Shown here piece by piece: positions 30,798 to 48,743 of a stretch of DNA of 64,000 bases (position 1 is the stretch's first letter; the number at the start of each line of letters is the position of its first letter). Origin of the DNA: Asterias rubens (taxonomy: Eukaryota; Echinodermata; Asteroidea; Forcipulatida; Asteriidae); assembly GCF_902459465.1 (NCBI RefSeq), contig NC_047083.1, positions 1,304,501-1,368,500 of the forward strand. The letters run 5' to 3'. The position numbers and the translations under genes are program-made. The notes under the pieces are model-generated. The model did no database searches. It was not told where the DNA came from and saw only the letters and a program-made list of their open reading frames with translations.

Positions 30798-32712
30798 ATG
30801 TTGACTTTTTCATTTCTGTGGTCAAAGAAGGTGAGAAAAGATGGCGGTGTTGTTATTTTTATGTTTTAATAACTTAAACTGGGCTTGGGATGTGGGCGGG
30901 GCCGGGAGTGTGGGACGGGGTCCTGTGGCTGGGATAATGGGTGTTTTCTCGGGGGGAGGGGGGGGGATCGGGATGGACTAGAGGAAAGGTACTTTATTTG
31001 TATGCGGAAACCATGAAAGTCAGACTTAATTGTTTTAAAGGATTATTTAACCCAAAATGAGTGACAAACTGCGCCTGTTGTTTATTTCTTCCTTCATGTT
31101 AAAACTTTTAAAAAAAGACATGCAACTATTTTATTTTTAATTTATTTGTTTTTATTAAAATAATGGCTTGCTTTTTAGTTCACGTGAACTGTTAATCCAG
31201 AGCTGTGGTGAGGCAGAGGGTGACATCGTATTGACAAGGGACTGGAATAACTTTTTTAAATCCTGTTAGTGATTGTATTTAGTTCTAATTTTGATATTAC
31301 ACTAATTATTTTGCTAGTAATTCTTGGGGAGTTTTCTTCACAGTACATAAAGACGATGATGATGAAATTAATAACAAGTTTAATTTTCTTTCCAGGTGTA
31401 ATTACATTAATTATTTTGCTAGCAATACTGGGGGAGGTTTCTTCACAGTACATAAAGACGATGATGATGAAATTAATAACAAGTTTAATTTTCTTTCCAG
31501 GTGAGGTACGTTTTGTTAAAGGCAGCTCTGATCTATGGTGTCACTTTTGTCATCGTACTCCCCCTGCTTTGTCGAAATCTGCCTTACTCTAAATACTTCA
31601 GCAGTCCCGTTGACATCCACAAGAAAGTTTATGAATACAACCAGCGCAGAATCAAACAAGCAGAAGATTATCTATCAAAGGTAGATTTGGAGAATGTGAG
31701 GAAACGTGTGTCACCGAGGACAGCGAGATTGCAGTTGGCCATTGGCGTCGTAAGCGTAGAGAGACAGAAGAAAAAGTCTAAGACGGTTGGAACGCAGTAC
31801 CTCACGCAGGTTATGGCGCGTTTGCATGAGGCGATTAGGACTCATGGCGTCCAAGATAAGACGTTTATGTTCATCTGCAATGTCGAGAAGAATGGCGTCG
31901 AACATAAAGAAGCCGATTATCTTTCAAAATATTTCCATGTGAGACGGTTTCCACGGAATCGGACTCGACATGAGAAGATGAGCAAAGAACGCGAGAAAGA
32001 GAATTACGCATTTTGCCTTGAATCTGCGGCCACCTTCAAAGCTGACTACGTCTTACTGCTCCAAGATGATGCTTTGCCACATTCAAACTTCTATGAAGTC
32101 TTGGACTATCTCCTTAAAAATAAACTAGAGAGGAAAACATTACAAGGACAATACACGCACGGCGAGAATGACTGGGTGTGGATGAAACTGAACTTTCCAG
32201 ACAATTTAGCAGACTTTCACCGGAGCCCGTACTTTGCCTATGAGTGGATCGCACTCTCCCTCACCGGGGCTTCGGTTTTATCCCTAATTTACCACCTTAC
32301 CACGGGTCACGAAACATTCCCAACAAAGTCACGGAAACTTGCCTTAGTTCTAAACATTGTCTTCATTCTAAGTTTCTGCTACTTCTTCTTGGCCTTTTGG
32401 CTCATTGGTCGGCCTTATTTCCTTCGTCTTTACGGCCTTTCAAAACACTTCACCAAGTTAACACCAGGTACTTCCTGCTGCCTTCCTGCAGTTGTGTTTC
32501 CCCGAATTCAGATTCAGGGGCTGGTGGATTACTTAAACACAATCAGGTGTACTCCGATGGTTCCCCTAGACTTTGCCTTGGATGCTTATCGTGAAAAGAC
32601 CAAACTCAAGCAGTACCTTGCCGTTCCAAACCTCTTCTCACATATCGGTTATTTTTCAGCGTTACATCAGGGTGTGAATAGTCAGGACGCTTATGCCTTC
32701 CTCATTGAATGA
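30798..32712 (+). CDS. PGAP4: PGAP4 / TMEM246-like GPI-GalNAc transferase
   Basis: The family adds the N-acetylgalactosamine side chain to GPI anchors in the Golgi. Two exons: 30798-30830 (MLTFSFLWSKK, donor AAG/GTGAGA) and 31501-32712, joined in phase 0 to give 414 residues, close to the human length. The large exon has no ATG at its start (it opens GTG AGG TAC), so the upstream exon supplies the initiator. Visible features: an N-terminal membrane segment (about 14-35), a glycosyltransferase DDD-type motif VLLLQDDALP (about residues 195-204), and two adjacent membrane segments (about 259-278 and 290-313) inserted in the transferase fold, as in human PGAP4. The C-terminal PNLFSHIGYFSAL also matches the family. 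Its 3' splice site is duplicated (31296-31505). Confidence 0.9.
31296..31505. repeat. 105-bp tandem duplication carrying the PGAP4 3' splice site
   Basis: Two copies 105 bases apart, each ending with AATTTTCTTTCCAG followed by GTG, so that acceptor AGs lie at 31394-31395 and 31499-31500. Use of the first would put TAA directly after the joined GTG codon, so only the second keeps the PGAP4 frame. Confidence 0.9.
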
Positions 32713-34431
32713 TGAGACTCAAACACTGGTCAGACTGCATAATTTTAATGTATGTGTCAAGTCACGGAAGAAGTGAGTTTGTGTCGCTTGGCAACTGTTG
32801 CCTTATATTTACCTCTGCTGTTGTGGTCATTTTGTATTTTTAATATTAAATCATGCACTCAGTTTAACTCATGATCAATATAATGCCTTGTAATTGCAAC
32901 ATTTTAAATATATATAAATTTAGGGATTTTCTCCCAAGGTGTCATTTATACTTTAGTGTTTGACACTTTGTGACCATTGAAATGTTAATTATCTCCACAG
33001 AGGGTGCACTATGAACATGTATCAGTGATTTAACTCTGATTAAAAGGGGAAAAGAAACCACCACAATTCTTCAATTAAGTGGTTGGTTTATCTCTTGCTA
33101 CTTTAACTTACAAATATTACAGTAGGTAGGTGATAAGATTGTGCCTTTGATGAGACAATCATGTAATTTGGCACAGTTTAATATCATTATCTCAATGTCC
33201 TACTTTTACGTTACGGGGGCGGAGGGGGTCATGCGAGTGCTAGGGTTGTCGTTTCTTTTTCCAGTGCAAATACACAGATAATGGTAAAGTAATATTTTAT
33301 TTGGAATCAGTAGGGCTTGTTTTATAAAGTGTATGTGTTTCCGTCCCTCAAAGCTATCATTTTCCATGCACTTTAAGTCTCAGGCCTTGAACTTCGGTCT
33401 TGAAGGGCCACAGCAATGTTCCTTTGGTAAAGGGGCACTTCTATGAGGGAAAACCTATTAGAACTTTGCAAAGGGCACCATAAGATTTATCATGAATAGC
33501 AAAATATCAAGAGAGGGTATGTTGAACCCACACAAAGGTATAGGCGTTGCGTGCGCGAGTCGTAGAAACTGCATAGAAACTGCCCCATATTCCTTCCCCA
33601 CAATGCATTGCGGTTCTGAATCGCGATAAACCTTATTGCAATGCTGTGGGTACTACGAGTTGTTTTGAGGCCTGAAATTTGTGAACTAAAAATAACATAC
33701 CACATTTGTTTTCTTAGAAGTTAATGTTTTTTGAATGTTTTTATTGACAAACGAAAATCAGCTAAACCAAAACAGAACTCTATTTATGAAATTATATGAG
33801 TAAACTAAATAACAAATAAGTAATCAAATGCTACTAAGTATACCAATAAAGTATTTGAACAATGTGTCTTACTGTGTAAAATAAAATAAACAAACTGGTC
33901 TAGAACAATGTTGAAGTTCTTTGAGCATTTCTAATAAATTGTTTGGAGAAGTCCTTGCAAAACCCCAAATCCACCTGTCTACAACAATTAACTTGGTTTA
34001 AAAATTGCAAACCTTCATCAGGGTCAGGGGCAGTCATCTTGATGACTGGAGGGGGGGGGGGGGGGAGAGTGTGTGTTCATTTGAGGACACTACATGTATG
34101 TGTGTGGGTTGTTTTCGGGAAGGAGGGGGGGGGGGGAGGCACCTAGAGGCATGTCCCCAAACCCAAGGCCTGACTTTCCACCCCAAATGCCTTGTAAAGC
34201 ATTAATGCATAATAAGTTTACTAGTGCAGTCCACCGGCCAACACCATACAGTAAATCAACACCCAAGCTGTTAATATTTGGAACAATGACTTGTTTTGAC
34301 TATACCAGAATCCCAGACTAAAAACAGAGATTCAACATCACATGGGGAAACTTTTGTACAGCAACCTCCAGATGGACAAAGCATGGTCTCATTGTACAAT
34401 TGTGTAAGTGTGTTCTGATAACTTCAAGGGG
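32713..34431. other. Convergent 3' regions of PGAP4 (+) and TXNL4A (-)
   Basis: No coding sequence seen. Plus-strand AATAAA signals at about 33845, 33880 and 33933 could end PGAP4. A minus-strand AATAAA (plus TTTATT near 33739) could end TXNL4A, so the two transcripts may overlap. A repeat copy (GAATAGCAAAATATCAAGAG, about 33493-33570) recurs at 50140-50210. G tracts lie at 34051-34065 and 34125-34136. Confidence 0.5.
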
Positions 34432-34860
34432 TTAATATCTATATTTGGTTGAGTAATCCTTTGGCGAGACCACAAGACCACGCCCTTTCCTCGCCCCTTT
34501 GTACACAGTCTCGACAATGTCAATCATCTCCTGAGGATCTTCAAGAGTCCAGTTGATTTTGTTGTTGTTTCCCGTTCCCAAATCAATCATGATATGCTTA
34601 TTGCGGAAGAAGAACATAGTCGTACAGGGATCGTACAATTCGTACATCTTGTTAAAATCTGGAACTTCGGTGATGTCGACGAGGTAAACGACGGCAAAGT
34701 TCTTGCATTTATCTGCGATTTTGTACAAGATCTCGTCCATGTTCATACAAGTGGGGTCCCAGTCGTGGCCGAAGCGTATGATGACAACGCGATCCTCCTC
34801 TGAGGTAATGGCTTGGTCCACCTGCCAGCCGTTGTGGAGATGCGTTAACATGTAAGACAT
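34432..34860 (-). CDS. TXNL4A: TXNL4A / DIM1, U5 snRNP thioredoxin-like protein
   Basis: A small thioredoxin-fold subunit of the U5 snRNP, required for assembly of the spliceosomal B complex. The 142 residues equal the human length. They include RFGHDWDPTC in place of the thioredoxin CxxC site, DITEVPDFNKMYELYDPC, the FFFRNKHIMIDLGTGNNNKI core and the terminus VVSPKDYSTKYRY. The whole CDS is one uninterrupted exon. On the minus strand a 5'-UTR acceptor (TTTTTACAG) lies at 34942, 81 bases before the ATG, and a donor at 35451-35452 (GGCAGACAA/GTAAGTATC) defines an upstream non-coding exon. It is head to head with NDUFA9. Confidence 0.97.
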   Translation of the reverse strand: MSYMLTHLHNGWQVDQAITSEEDRVVIIRFGHDWDPTCMNMDEILYKIADKCKNFAVVYLVDITEVPDFNKMYELYDPCTTMFFFRNKHIMIDLGTGNNNKINWTLEDPQEMIDIVETVYKGARKGRGLVVSPKDYSTKYRY

Positions 34861-34941
34861 GGTGGCAGTATGGGAGGTTCCAGTTCTTCTTTAGGGGTGT
34901 TTCAGTAGAGAGATTCTTCAACAATAACAAAGATGTTTTGT
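34861..34941 (-). other. TXNL4A: TXNL4A 5'-UTR portion of the coding exon
   Basis: Runs from the base before the ATG to the 3' splice site after 34941. The partner donor is at 35451-35452, giving a 5'-UTR intron of about 510 bases. The intron is AT-rich with no other feature seen. Confidence 0.65.
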
Positions 34942-35452
34942 CTGTAAAAACAAAAGCAAACTCGATCTTAAAAATAGATTCATCAATTCATTCAATAACA
35001 AATTAATAAACAAATTAAACAAAATTTGGTTATTGTTATTACAAGGAAGAAAAAGCAACAGTTTCACATGGAATAGTATTAACTGAGAAATACTTTTATC
35101 TTTTGTTTGTTTCATTTCTCTCACAAATGGGCCCCAGAAATTCTGAGTTTTGCAATCACAATCATCAAACATTAAATTTTTAAAATGGTTCACTAAATTT
35201 CACAAATAGAAATAATAATATCATTAAATTAATTACTAAAATACAAATGTACTTGTTGAACTTGTACATTAAACAATTGTCTGCCTTACTTGATAAAGTC
35301 ATATACACAGCAAATCCATTAGTTAACAACAACAAACTAAAAATGTGATCCCAATGAAAATTAAATGAAACTCATGATATTTAATTTGATTCAAATCATA
35401 GAATTTCTATTCTAAAGTATAATTACGAAATAATTTGAGTAGATACTTACTT

Positions 35453-35814
35453 GTCTGCCAGTCACAATCGCAACACGTAATACAGCATGAAGAAAAGGAT
35501 TTCTGGGTTCTCTGTTTTTCGGTCCAGGAATTTGTTTTAAATACAAACAAATTCGTACTTTTTTTCAGACCATTTGCAACAACAATTTACGTTTTGGAGA
35601 AATTTCTTGCACTACTGTAGTCAGATCCCCTGTCACAAAGAATCGCTCAATCCTTAGGAAAAGCTACTGGGTACTATACCATTTCTACTTGTAATTTCGT
35701 ATTCGATGTTTTTTTCAAGACTCCGTAGTTAAATTTAACGGGTTCCCAGAGTAACTTCTTGGTAAGTTACCGCAGCAGAAATCAATGAGAACCATGCAGT
35801 GAAACCGATCAAAG
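35453..35814. promoter_or_regulatory. Shared bidirectional promoter, TXNL4A / NDUFA9
   Basis: The non-coding first exon of TXNL4A begins somewhere inside this 362-base interval on the minus strand and NDUFA9 starts translation at 35815 on the plus strand. Both transcription starts therefore fall within a few hundred bases. No TATA box is obvious. The exact start sites are not visible. Confidence 0.55.
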
Positions 35815-38800
35815 ATGGCGGCGCTCACAGGAGCTCTTCGAAAAACGTCCGCCTTTCCAAGTAAGTTTCAATGATTAAATGTCTTCTTTTTACCCTGATA
35901 ATTCTGCACACAATTAATTCAGTGTCGATAAACACTTTGCGAAATTAAAGTATGTGATCAAGGTAATTCAAGTACAATTATTAATCAAAATATTCACTGA
36001 CCCGGCTAAGTCGGTAAAAACTACTGTATCCCTTGAATGCTAAAAAGTACTGAAAATGGAATTTCTCTGAAAAAGTTAAAAATTTGTTTACTTATATTTT
36101 ATTTTAAAATGGTTTATAATTTTTAAACATGTATTTGATCAACTTTTACATTTTAAAAAATTGTTTACTTGCCATGATCATAGTTGCGACATGACATGAG
36201 GGTTACGCATTTAAAAAAATGTTTACTTGCCATGATGATAGTTGCGATGAGGGTTACGCTATCGCAACGAACTACCATCACGATTGATTCGTTCATTTCA
36301 ACCTTTTTTTGTGAAAGAAACGCAATTAAAAAGTTAATAAAAGTAAACTTACCAGTAAAAAGTAACATTTTTAAGTGAACAATTTACAATAATATCAAGG
36401 CAAAGAGCATGTTTGGTTGGGAAGTAAAACAAACTGGTGGGGGGGTAACTGTGTTTAGTTCGAAAATACATTTTCACAACACAGTAAAAACACACTCAAT
36501 TTTTTTGAGATTTTGCCAATTTCATTTTTCATTTCGTTTTCAACCACCAGAAGGCGTACTACGTTCAGTTACATGTGTAACAGAGTCACACCAACGGAAT
36601 GCAGGCACCTACCACCATGCTGTTATACCAAAGGGTAGAGGGGGGAGATCCTCATTCAGCGGTATCGTTGCAGCAGTGTTTGGAGCCAACGGGTTCGTTG
36701 GGCGATATGTCGTCAGCAGACTTGGTTAGTATTTAACCCTGCAAAACTAAGGCCATAAGATCATCATAACTTAAGGACCATTGAGACTTGTTTCCACAAG
36801 GGGCTGAGACTTTATTTTAAAAGATGAATTGTTAATCTTGCCATAGTGATTTGTATTCTGACATGACACTTTATAGCAATTACTTTAACCCTTTGTGAAA
36901 TCGATCGCTGGGCTCGGCTTGTTATTAAAGATGGTGAATCAAGCTCAACAGCACTGAGGGACATTCAAAACTTTATACACTAAAACCTTTGTCTGATTTT
37001 TAAGGGTATTATCTTTAAATAATCCTTTATTCTAAATCTTCCGGACTTAGGTAAAGTCAAATGAAACCATTCAGTTATTTTGGCTGATCAAGATAAAAAA
37101 ACACATTTAAACGACTTTAACTGGTGATCTTGTTAATGATTTTGATTAACGGTGTGTTATGGATTGCAGGTCGTGAAGGGTCGCAGGTCATGATCCCCCA
37201 CCGTTGCGATCACTACAACCTGATGCACTACAGGGTCATGGGTGACCTGGGTCAGATACTCTTCAGAGTGAGTATGGTTCAGCGGGAGTTTTCAAAGAGT
37301 TAAGACTAGTCTTATCTCAAGTTAGGACGAGTTACTAGTACTTACTTTGGACAAGCCTAAGTTTTCAATATATCCTAGGACTAGTCCTAAGTTGGGAGTA
37401 GTCCCAACTCTTTGTGAAATCGACCCTTGGTCACAAATGACGCAGCAGTTGTGTGTTGGCTTTTTGACGGGATTCTTATGGCATGTTGTGGCCGGCGGTC
37501 TAGTTCACTAGACCAATCTCTGGTGTTGTCCGCAGCAGAGTGCACAGTCAGTGTGGGTTCGATTCCAGGACATGACACTTGTGCCCTTGAGCAAGGCACT
37601 TAACCATAAGTGATATGTAAAAAGTTGGGAAGTCAGTGTATTCTGCTCTACCAGCCAGGCTCTAAGTGGATGTTACCCATACTTACATCCTAACGGACTG
37701 TGAAGGGGGTAACCCAGTTGCAGCCTGGTAACCCTGCTATCAGTTGGTAGCTGATTTGGGTCGATAGCCCAAATGTTGTTCATGTTTCGGATGGAAATGT
37801 CTACTTTTTGCACGTATAAAATAAATTGTAATTTGTGGTTTTAATTCTTTGCAGCAATGTGAGCTGCGGAATCACGATTTAATATCGGACATAATGCAAC
37901 ATTGTAACGTTGTCATCAACCTGGTAGGCAAAGACTATGAGACAAGGTAAGAGCTTAGTATTCCAGTCTTCTCCTTCCTTGGGTTGGTCTTTCCTCGGCT
38001 CACCCTGCCGTTTCACAAGGTTTTCCAAACTGTAACAATCATTCTCTTCAATCAATTTTAAGAAAGGTTTCAACCAGGGCCCAATTTCATAGAGCTGCTA
38101 AGCACAACAATTTGCTAAGCATGAAATTTCTTCCTTGATAAAAACAGGATTACCAACCAAATTTTCATGAGATTTTCAGGATAAGCAAACAACAGCTGAA
38201 TACCAGTAACAAGCAATATGCAACACATGGAAATTTGGTTGGTAATCCTGTTTTTTTCCTCTGGTAAGGGGCATTTCTATGGGGAAAATGTAAGGTTTTA
38301 TTGGAACCTTGCAGAGGGCACCACGACAAGAGCACAGGGCACCACAGCAATTGCTGTGGGTGCTTTTTCGCGGCTGTAACCAATAACTGTTTCGGTCATT
38401 GGCCAGTGATTTACCAATTGCCAATTCAACCCAAACAGTTATTCTCAAAACCCACCTTTTTCCCTCTTCATAACTGGTCGTCTCTGTCTGTGTTCTGTCT
38501 CGTTCTCCTTTTTTCTTCAGCGCCTTGTATCCTTGGCAATTTGGCGCTTTACAAATACTTTTATTGTTATTATTAGTTATTGGTTACAACTTCAAAAACG
38601 CAACCCTTACCCTCCTCTGCCCCTTCTGTTCTTGGGAAACACTCTGATGAATTTTATCTTGTTTGTCTTCTCGTCCTGAAGGAATTTCACCTTTGAGGAT
38701 ACCAACATTGAGGCGGCTCGTAATATCGCCCGTCTCGCTAAGAAGGCTGGAGTCAATCGACTGATTCACATGTCGGCTCTCAGTGCTGATATGTCTTCAC

Positions 38801-41029
38801 CCTCAAAGTTTCTCAGAACCAAGGTAAGGAGACGAGATTATGATACTCATCTATAAAGGGATAAAAGATTGAGCCAAGGGAGTATTAAAAGTTTCTTGAA
38901 ACAAGTAACACAGACATCAAAGGGAGAAAGGGACAGTCCCCACTGTGTCCAAACCTGTAGTTTTGTATTTCTGGTGATTAACAGAGTGGGTGAACTTCCT
39001 AAACTGTATTGTCTGGGAGGTTCTAGGTCTAGCAAAAGGAGGAACTCTGGCCAGTAAGCAAATTTCAGGACTTGTTTTACTTTCATTCCTGGTAAGGGTG
39101 AGGGAAAAGAACCAGAAGAACAGTCGGAGAGTCCTGGTTCCTGTTTAATTTTTTTTTTTAAATTTGCTCACAACAGGCGGCCGGAGAGGCTGCAGTGAAG
39201 GAAGAGTTCCCAGAGGCCACCATTCTCAAACCGGCTCAGATCTTTGGCAGAGAAGACCGTTATTTCAACCACTTTGCTAGTAAGTAGTTATAAGAAAGGC
39301 CTCAAATTAACTCAAAGCACCCTCAGCATTTGGCATTGTGCCCTGTGCTGTTGCTGTGGCGTCTTATGTAAGGTTTCAATACAAAATTTTCTTCAAAGAA
39401 GTTGCCCTTCAAGAGCGACGTTAAAGTCCTGATAAAACATTATCGTGTCAGTGCAAATTTGTTTTATCTCGCCTAAAAATGCTGTAGTATTCTCCAAATA
39501 AAAAAAGTCATGCTCTTTGATCTACTTGTCTAGAACTAAACAAACATCAACAAACATTTTATTAGTTACTAAATATAATTTTTTTTATTTTTTTTTTTTT
39601 TCCCCACAGACCAGAGACTCTTTGGTGGTGTCCCGATGTTCCTCTCGGCTTACAAGTCAGTTAAACGACCAGTTTACGTAAGACATTGTGAAATATTTTT
39701 TGTCTAATATAAGTGCGTACGATTTGTATTTCGTTCACTTGATGTTTGTACCAGGTACCAGTAGGATGACAGATTCACCTTGCAGAATCATCTGTACTTT
39801 TTGTTTCTTTTCTCCTCCTCCTGAAGGTTGCGGACGTAGGTCAAGCCGTCATTGAGGTCGTCAGGAATCCAGACACAGCAGGCATGACTTTTGAACTTGT
39901 TGGGTAAGTTGACCTTTAACCCAAAGATCATTGCAGATATCAGCTTAAAGGTGCTGAGACAAAAAAAGTTAAAATCACAGAGCAATGTTTTCAGGAAAGT
40001 CGTGAAATCCCTTGTACATGCTAAAATAATGTTTGTCTCCCTTTATTTGTGTGAAATTAATTTGCTAATTTCTCAAAAAGTACAGCACCTCAGCAAGAAA
40101 TATTTTAAGGGAAGCTTTCTACCATCATTATCTTCAAACCGTGTAAGTTTAATCTAAATCTGTGGACAATGTGTTTTGTGTCCTACAAAAAAGACCCAAA
40201 CACTTTAACGAGATCAAAAATGTTGTTTCTGTTTTGACAGGCCGAACGGCTACATCTTATCGGACTTGATTGACTTTATCTATCGAGTCACCAGACGTCC
40301 CTACATCAAGTACCCAGTACCTAGACATCTGCTACGCCTAGCGGCCGCTATCATGGAGAAAACTCCATTCGAACCTTTGATGACCAGAGACATGTTAGAA
40401 CTGGTGAGAACTCCGACTTAACCCTTTTGTTACCGAATCGTTTGGAGATAAATAACTACTGGGCTCGATTTCCCAAAGCGGAAAGATTCATCTGAAGATG
40501 AGTTGTCAGTGTTACCATAGTGATCTGTATTGTGACATCACACTTTGCTTCGCAAGAAGGAGTGATACACAGTTAAGACCAATCTCAATCCTTGACTGAT
40601 GAAGTAGTCCATGCCGATTTCCAACCTTCCCAAGGTAGTAGTTAATAAGCAGGACAGGTCTTTTCAGAAGTAGTCTGCCGAATTCCGAATTATACTGTTA
40701 AAAGACAGATTCTCAAAGACCAAATCTACCAAGCAAAGTAGATACATACACTTGGCGTTACCAAAAAACTGAATAAATACATTAATACCTCACCATGTAA
40801 TTCCCTTAAAATCCATATAATCTAATTATTTTGTTTGGCTTTCCTTTTCCCAACTCCACAGCAACACACCTCTGAAAGAGTTACCCCAGGAACTCCAGGG
40901 CTTGAGGACCTCGGGATCACCCCAACCCAGATCGAGTTAGCCGCCATTAAAGGCCTGCGTAGACACCGTGCTGACCGCTACTTTGATCTTGGTATAGACG
41001 AGGTGGAAGCTGCGCCGATCGTCAAATAG
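35815..41029 (+). CDS. NDUFA9: NDUFA9, 39-kDa complex I subunit
   Basis: Accessory subunit of mitochondrial NADH:ubiquinone oxidoreductase at the matrix-arm/membrane-arm junction, of the extended SDR (NAD(P)H-binding) family. Exons: 35815-35860, 36551-36724, 37170-37267, 37855-37946, 38682-38823, 39177-39279, 39610-39677, 39827-39903, 40241-40403, 40862-41029. Phases close to a 376-residue protein (human 377). An N-terminal Arg/Ser/Thr-rich mitochondrial presequence is followed by the Rossmann motif GANGFVG at residues 60-66. [33 protein letters not shown] and the C-terminal PGLEDLGI plus RRHRADRYF blocks are family-typical. The start ATG sits in AAAGATGGCGGCG beside the shared promoter. Confidence 0.97.
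37283..37427. mobile_element. GATTTCACAAA-end foldback element
   Basis: Arms AAAGAGTTAAGACTAGTCTT and CCCAACTCTTTGTGAAATCG with GTCCTAAGT palindromic words inside. It lies 16 bp after an NDUFA9 donor site. Confidence 0.75.
37450..37835 (+). repeat. SINE-like repeat
   Basis: Contains a pol III B-box-like GTGGGTTCGATTCC followed by GCCCTTGAGCAAGGCACTTA and a body ending in TAAATTGTAATTTG. It has the layout of a tRNA-headed SINE. In an NDUFA9 intron. Confidence 0.55.
38089..38263. mobile_element. Foldback element, GCTTAGCA family
   Basis: CCCAATTTCATAGAGCTGCT start, with inner arms GATAAAAACAGGATTACCAA and TTGGTTGGTAATCCTGTTTT. The same family as 14360-14545. A GGGCACC-rich repeat (38265-38370) follows directly, with relatives near 19320, 33390 and 46680. 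Confidence 0.65.
39945..40208. mobile_element. TTAA-flanked MITE, B-B palindromic architecture
   Basis: 264 bp bounded by TTAA. The right half carries TCTCAAAAAGTACAGCACCT and TCATTATCTTCAAACCGTGT. The left half is a diverged inverse. In an NDUFA9 intron; it ends 32 bp before exon 9. Confidence 0.7.
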
Positions 41030-42058
41030 ATTCAATCCAAGATTAAGTTTCTAAACTAAACGACAAAATTGTAAATGTTAATATTGATAGTTGCCATTTA
41101 TCAGGCATGATATTTCACTACCCCCATAACAATATTTTACAAGTAAAATGGCTAACCAAGATGGTTTGTTGAAGACCTTTTCTGACTGTTAAACAACAGT
41201 CGGATTTTCTGGGAGCAAAGAAATCAGAATTGGGAAGAATAACATACCTGATCTATGAATCGCTGAAGGCCTGATTTAAAGGATTAGGGTACTTTTTGTT
41301 CACTCCCTGAACAATATTTTACAAGTACATTGGCTAAAGTCAAGATGGGTTTTTGAAGACCTTTTCCCGACTTAAATAAAAATCGGATTTTATGTGAGCA
41401 AAGAAAACAGAATTGGGTTGAAATGGGAAGAATATCACGCTTGATCTATGAACAGCCAAAGGCCTGATTGAATGAAAAGCTGATTTAATTGTGGACATTG
41501 TCTCCACGGTCTCCTGTGGAATGTTGTTGCACAGGTCAATTAGGCAGAAGAGTATACATCTGTACCAATTATATTAGGGCTAGTGTATGCGCTATTGAAG
41601 CACTTTTGTTTGGGTTGTGTTTGATTTTAGTTGGTTGCTCCTACTTCTGGGGCAGCACGGAACTTTGAAAAGTTTCATTCCGATTGGGAAAAAAAAAAAT
41701 GTTCTGAAAGGTGTTTGCTTGGTGAAGCAGGCCTGGAATTTCATCGTGGAGAGGGCAAGGCCATTTTCATTCTGCAAAGAGCAAATCTTAAAAGTGTCAG
41801 AAACTTTTGAAGGGGCACCACAGCCAAGAGCAGGGCAACAGAGGCCATCACCTCCATGTAATTCCAGGTCTGTTGAAGCCTTCAAATACTGGAAACATGT
41901 CTTAATTGAACGCCCCGCTTGGCTGCACAAAGTTTTCCAAAAGGAACATCAATGGTTCCCAAAGGTTAGAACTCTAAAGCGTTCTTGTCGAGGACATGAA
42001 TCGTTTTTGGTATCTTTAACAAAAATCTGAAAATAACAAAATAACAAATGTTCTTTGA
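41030..42058 (+). other. NDUFA9: NDUFA9 3' UTR
   Basis: No downstream gene is seen before the poly(A) signal. It includes two diverged copies of a ~215-bp segment (near 41125 and 41305: AACAATATTTTACAAGTA, then GATGG.TT.TTGAAGACCTTTT) and a GGGCACCACAG-type repeat (41735-41870). Confidence 0.6.
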
Positions 42059-42064
42059 AATAAA
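42059..42064 (+). terminator. NDUFA9: NDUFA9 poly(A) signal
   Basis: AATAAA about 1.03 kb after the NDUFA9 stop, the last such signal before the opposing KRR1 3' end. Confidence 0.6.
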
Positions 42065-42100
42065 ACCTCTCGATCAGTCCACTCATTATTTGTACAGAAC

Positions 42101-42106
42101 TTTATT
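42101..42106 (-). terminator. KRR1: KRR1 poly(A) signal
   Basis: Minus-strand AATAAA (plus TTTATT) about 650 bases after the KRR1 stop and 37 bases beyond the opposing NDUFA9 signal. Confidence 0.55.
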
Positions 42107-42753
42107 TAAAATTACAGAGTGATTACAGAACAGTGAATAAATAAGTTAACACTGGTGTTGAAGATGAACTTCTGTGCAAGTTTCTTTGATTTATTTTAGG
42201 GCTGTCGAAATTTGTTCAACATTTTCACAGTCGTGCAGAGAGTACAGGGAGTTGGAAGTTGTGTATGATTTAAATGTTTCCTTTATAAATGCTCATGTTT
42301 ATAAAGTTGGAATGAACAGCGGGGACACATTAATTGAAAACCAAAAATAGCCGAAAAATCTAACAGGCATTCGAATTGATTGTTGTTACTTAAGGGGGGT
42401 TACTATGAACGTACACAACAACAAAATTGATAAGTACAGTTTTGGAGGCAAGTCTTAAAAAAAGTAGCCCAATGTACTTTCTGTACGACATTTAAAATTT
42501 GGGACAGTCACTGAATTTGTAGAACAAATGGTTTTAAAAAGGAAGAAAATTTTTAAGCATAGCTTTGTCAAGAGGAAGATGTGTTCCTCTTTTTCTCTCC
42601 ATCGAAACTGAGGCTGGAAAAGAGAAGTAGCTCGTCGTTGAAATTTCTAAATTCCAAGTTTTGTTTTTGAGGTTTGACGGAACAGGGCTCTGACAATATG
42701 TTTGGGGGGGGGTGATGTTTTGGGTGGCGAGGGGGGGGGGGGGAGGTCGAAAA
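42107..42753 (-). other. KRR1: KRR1 3' UTR
   Basis: Non-coding. It contains two plus-strand G tracts (42704-42712 and 42731-42743) that are C tracts in the transcript, immediately after the stop codon. Confidence 0.6.

Positions 42754-48743
<5,990 letters not shown>

Noticed and set aside
31501-31503. GTG as a non-ATG start for PGAP4
   Set aside because: It directly follows a splice acceptor, and an ATG exon with matching phase lies at 30798-30830.
41617-42030. 137-codon open frame after NDUFA9
   Set aside because: Lies in the NDUFA9 3' UTR over a repeat; no splice sites or family match.
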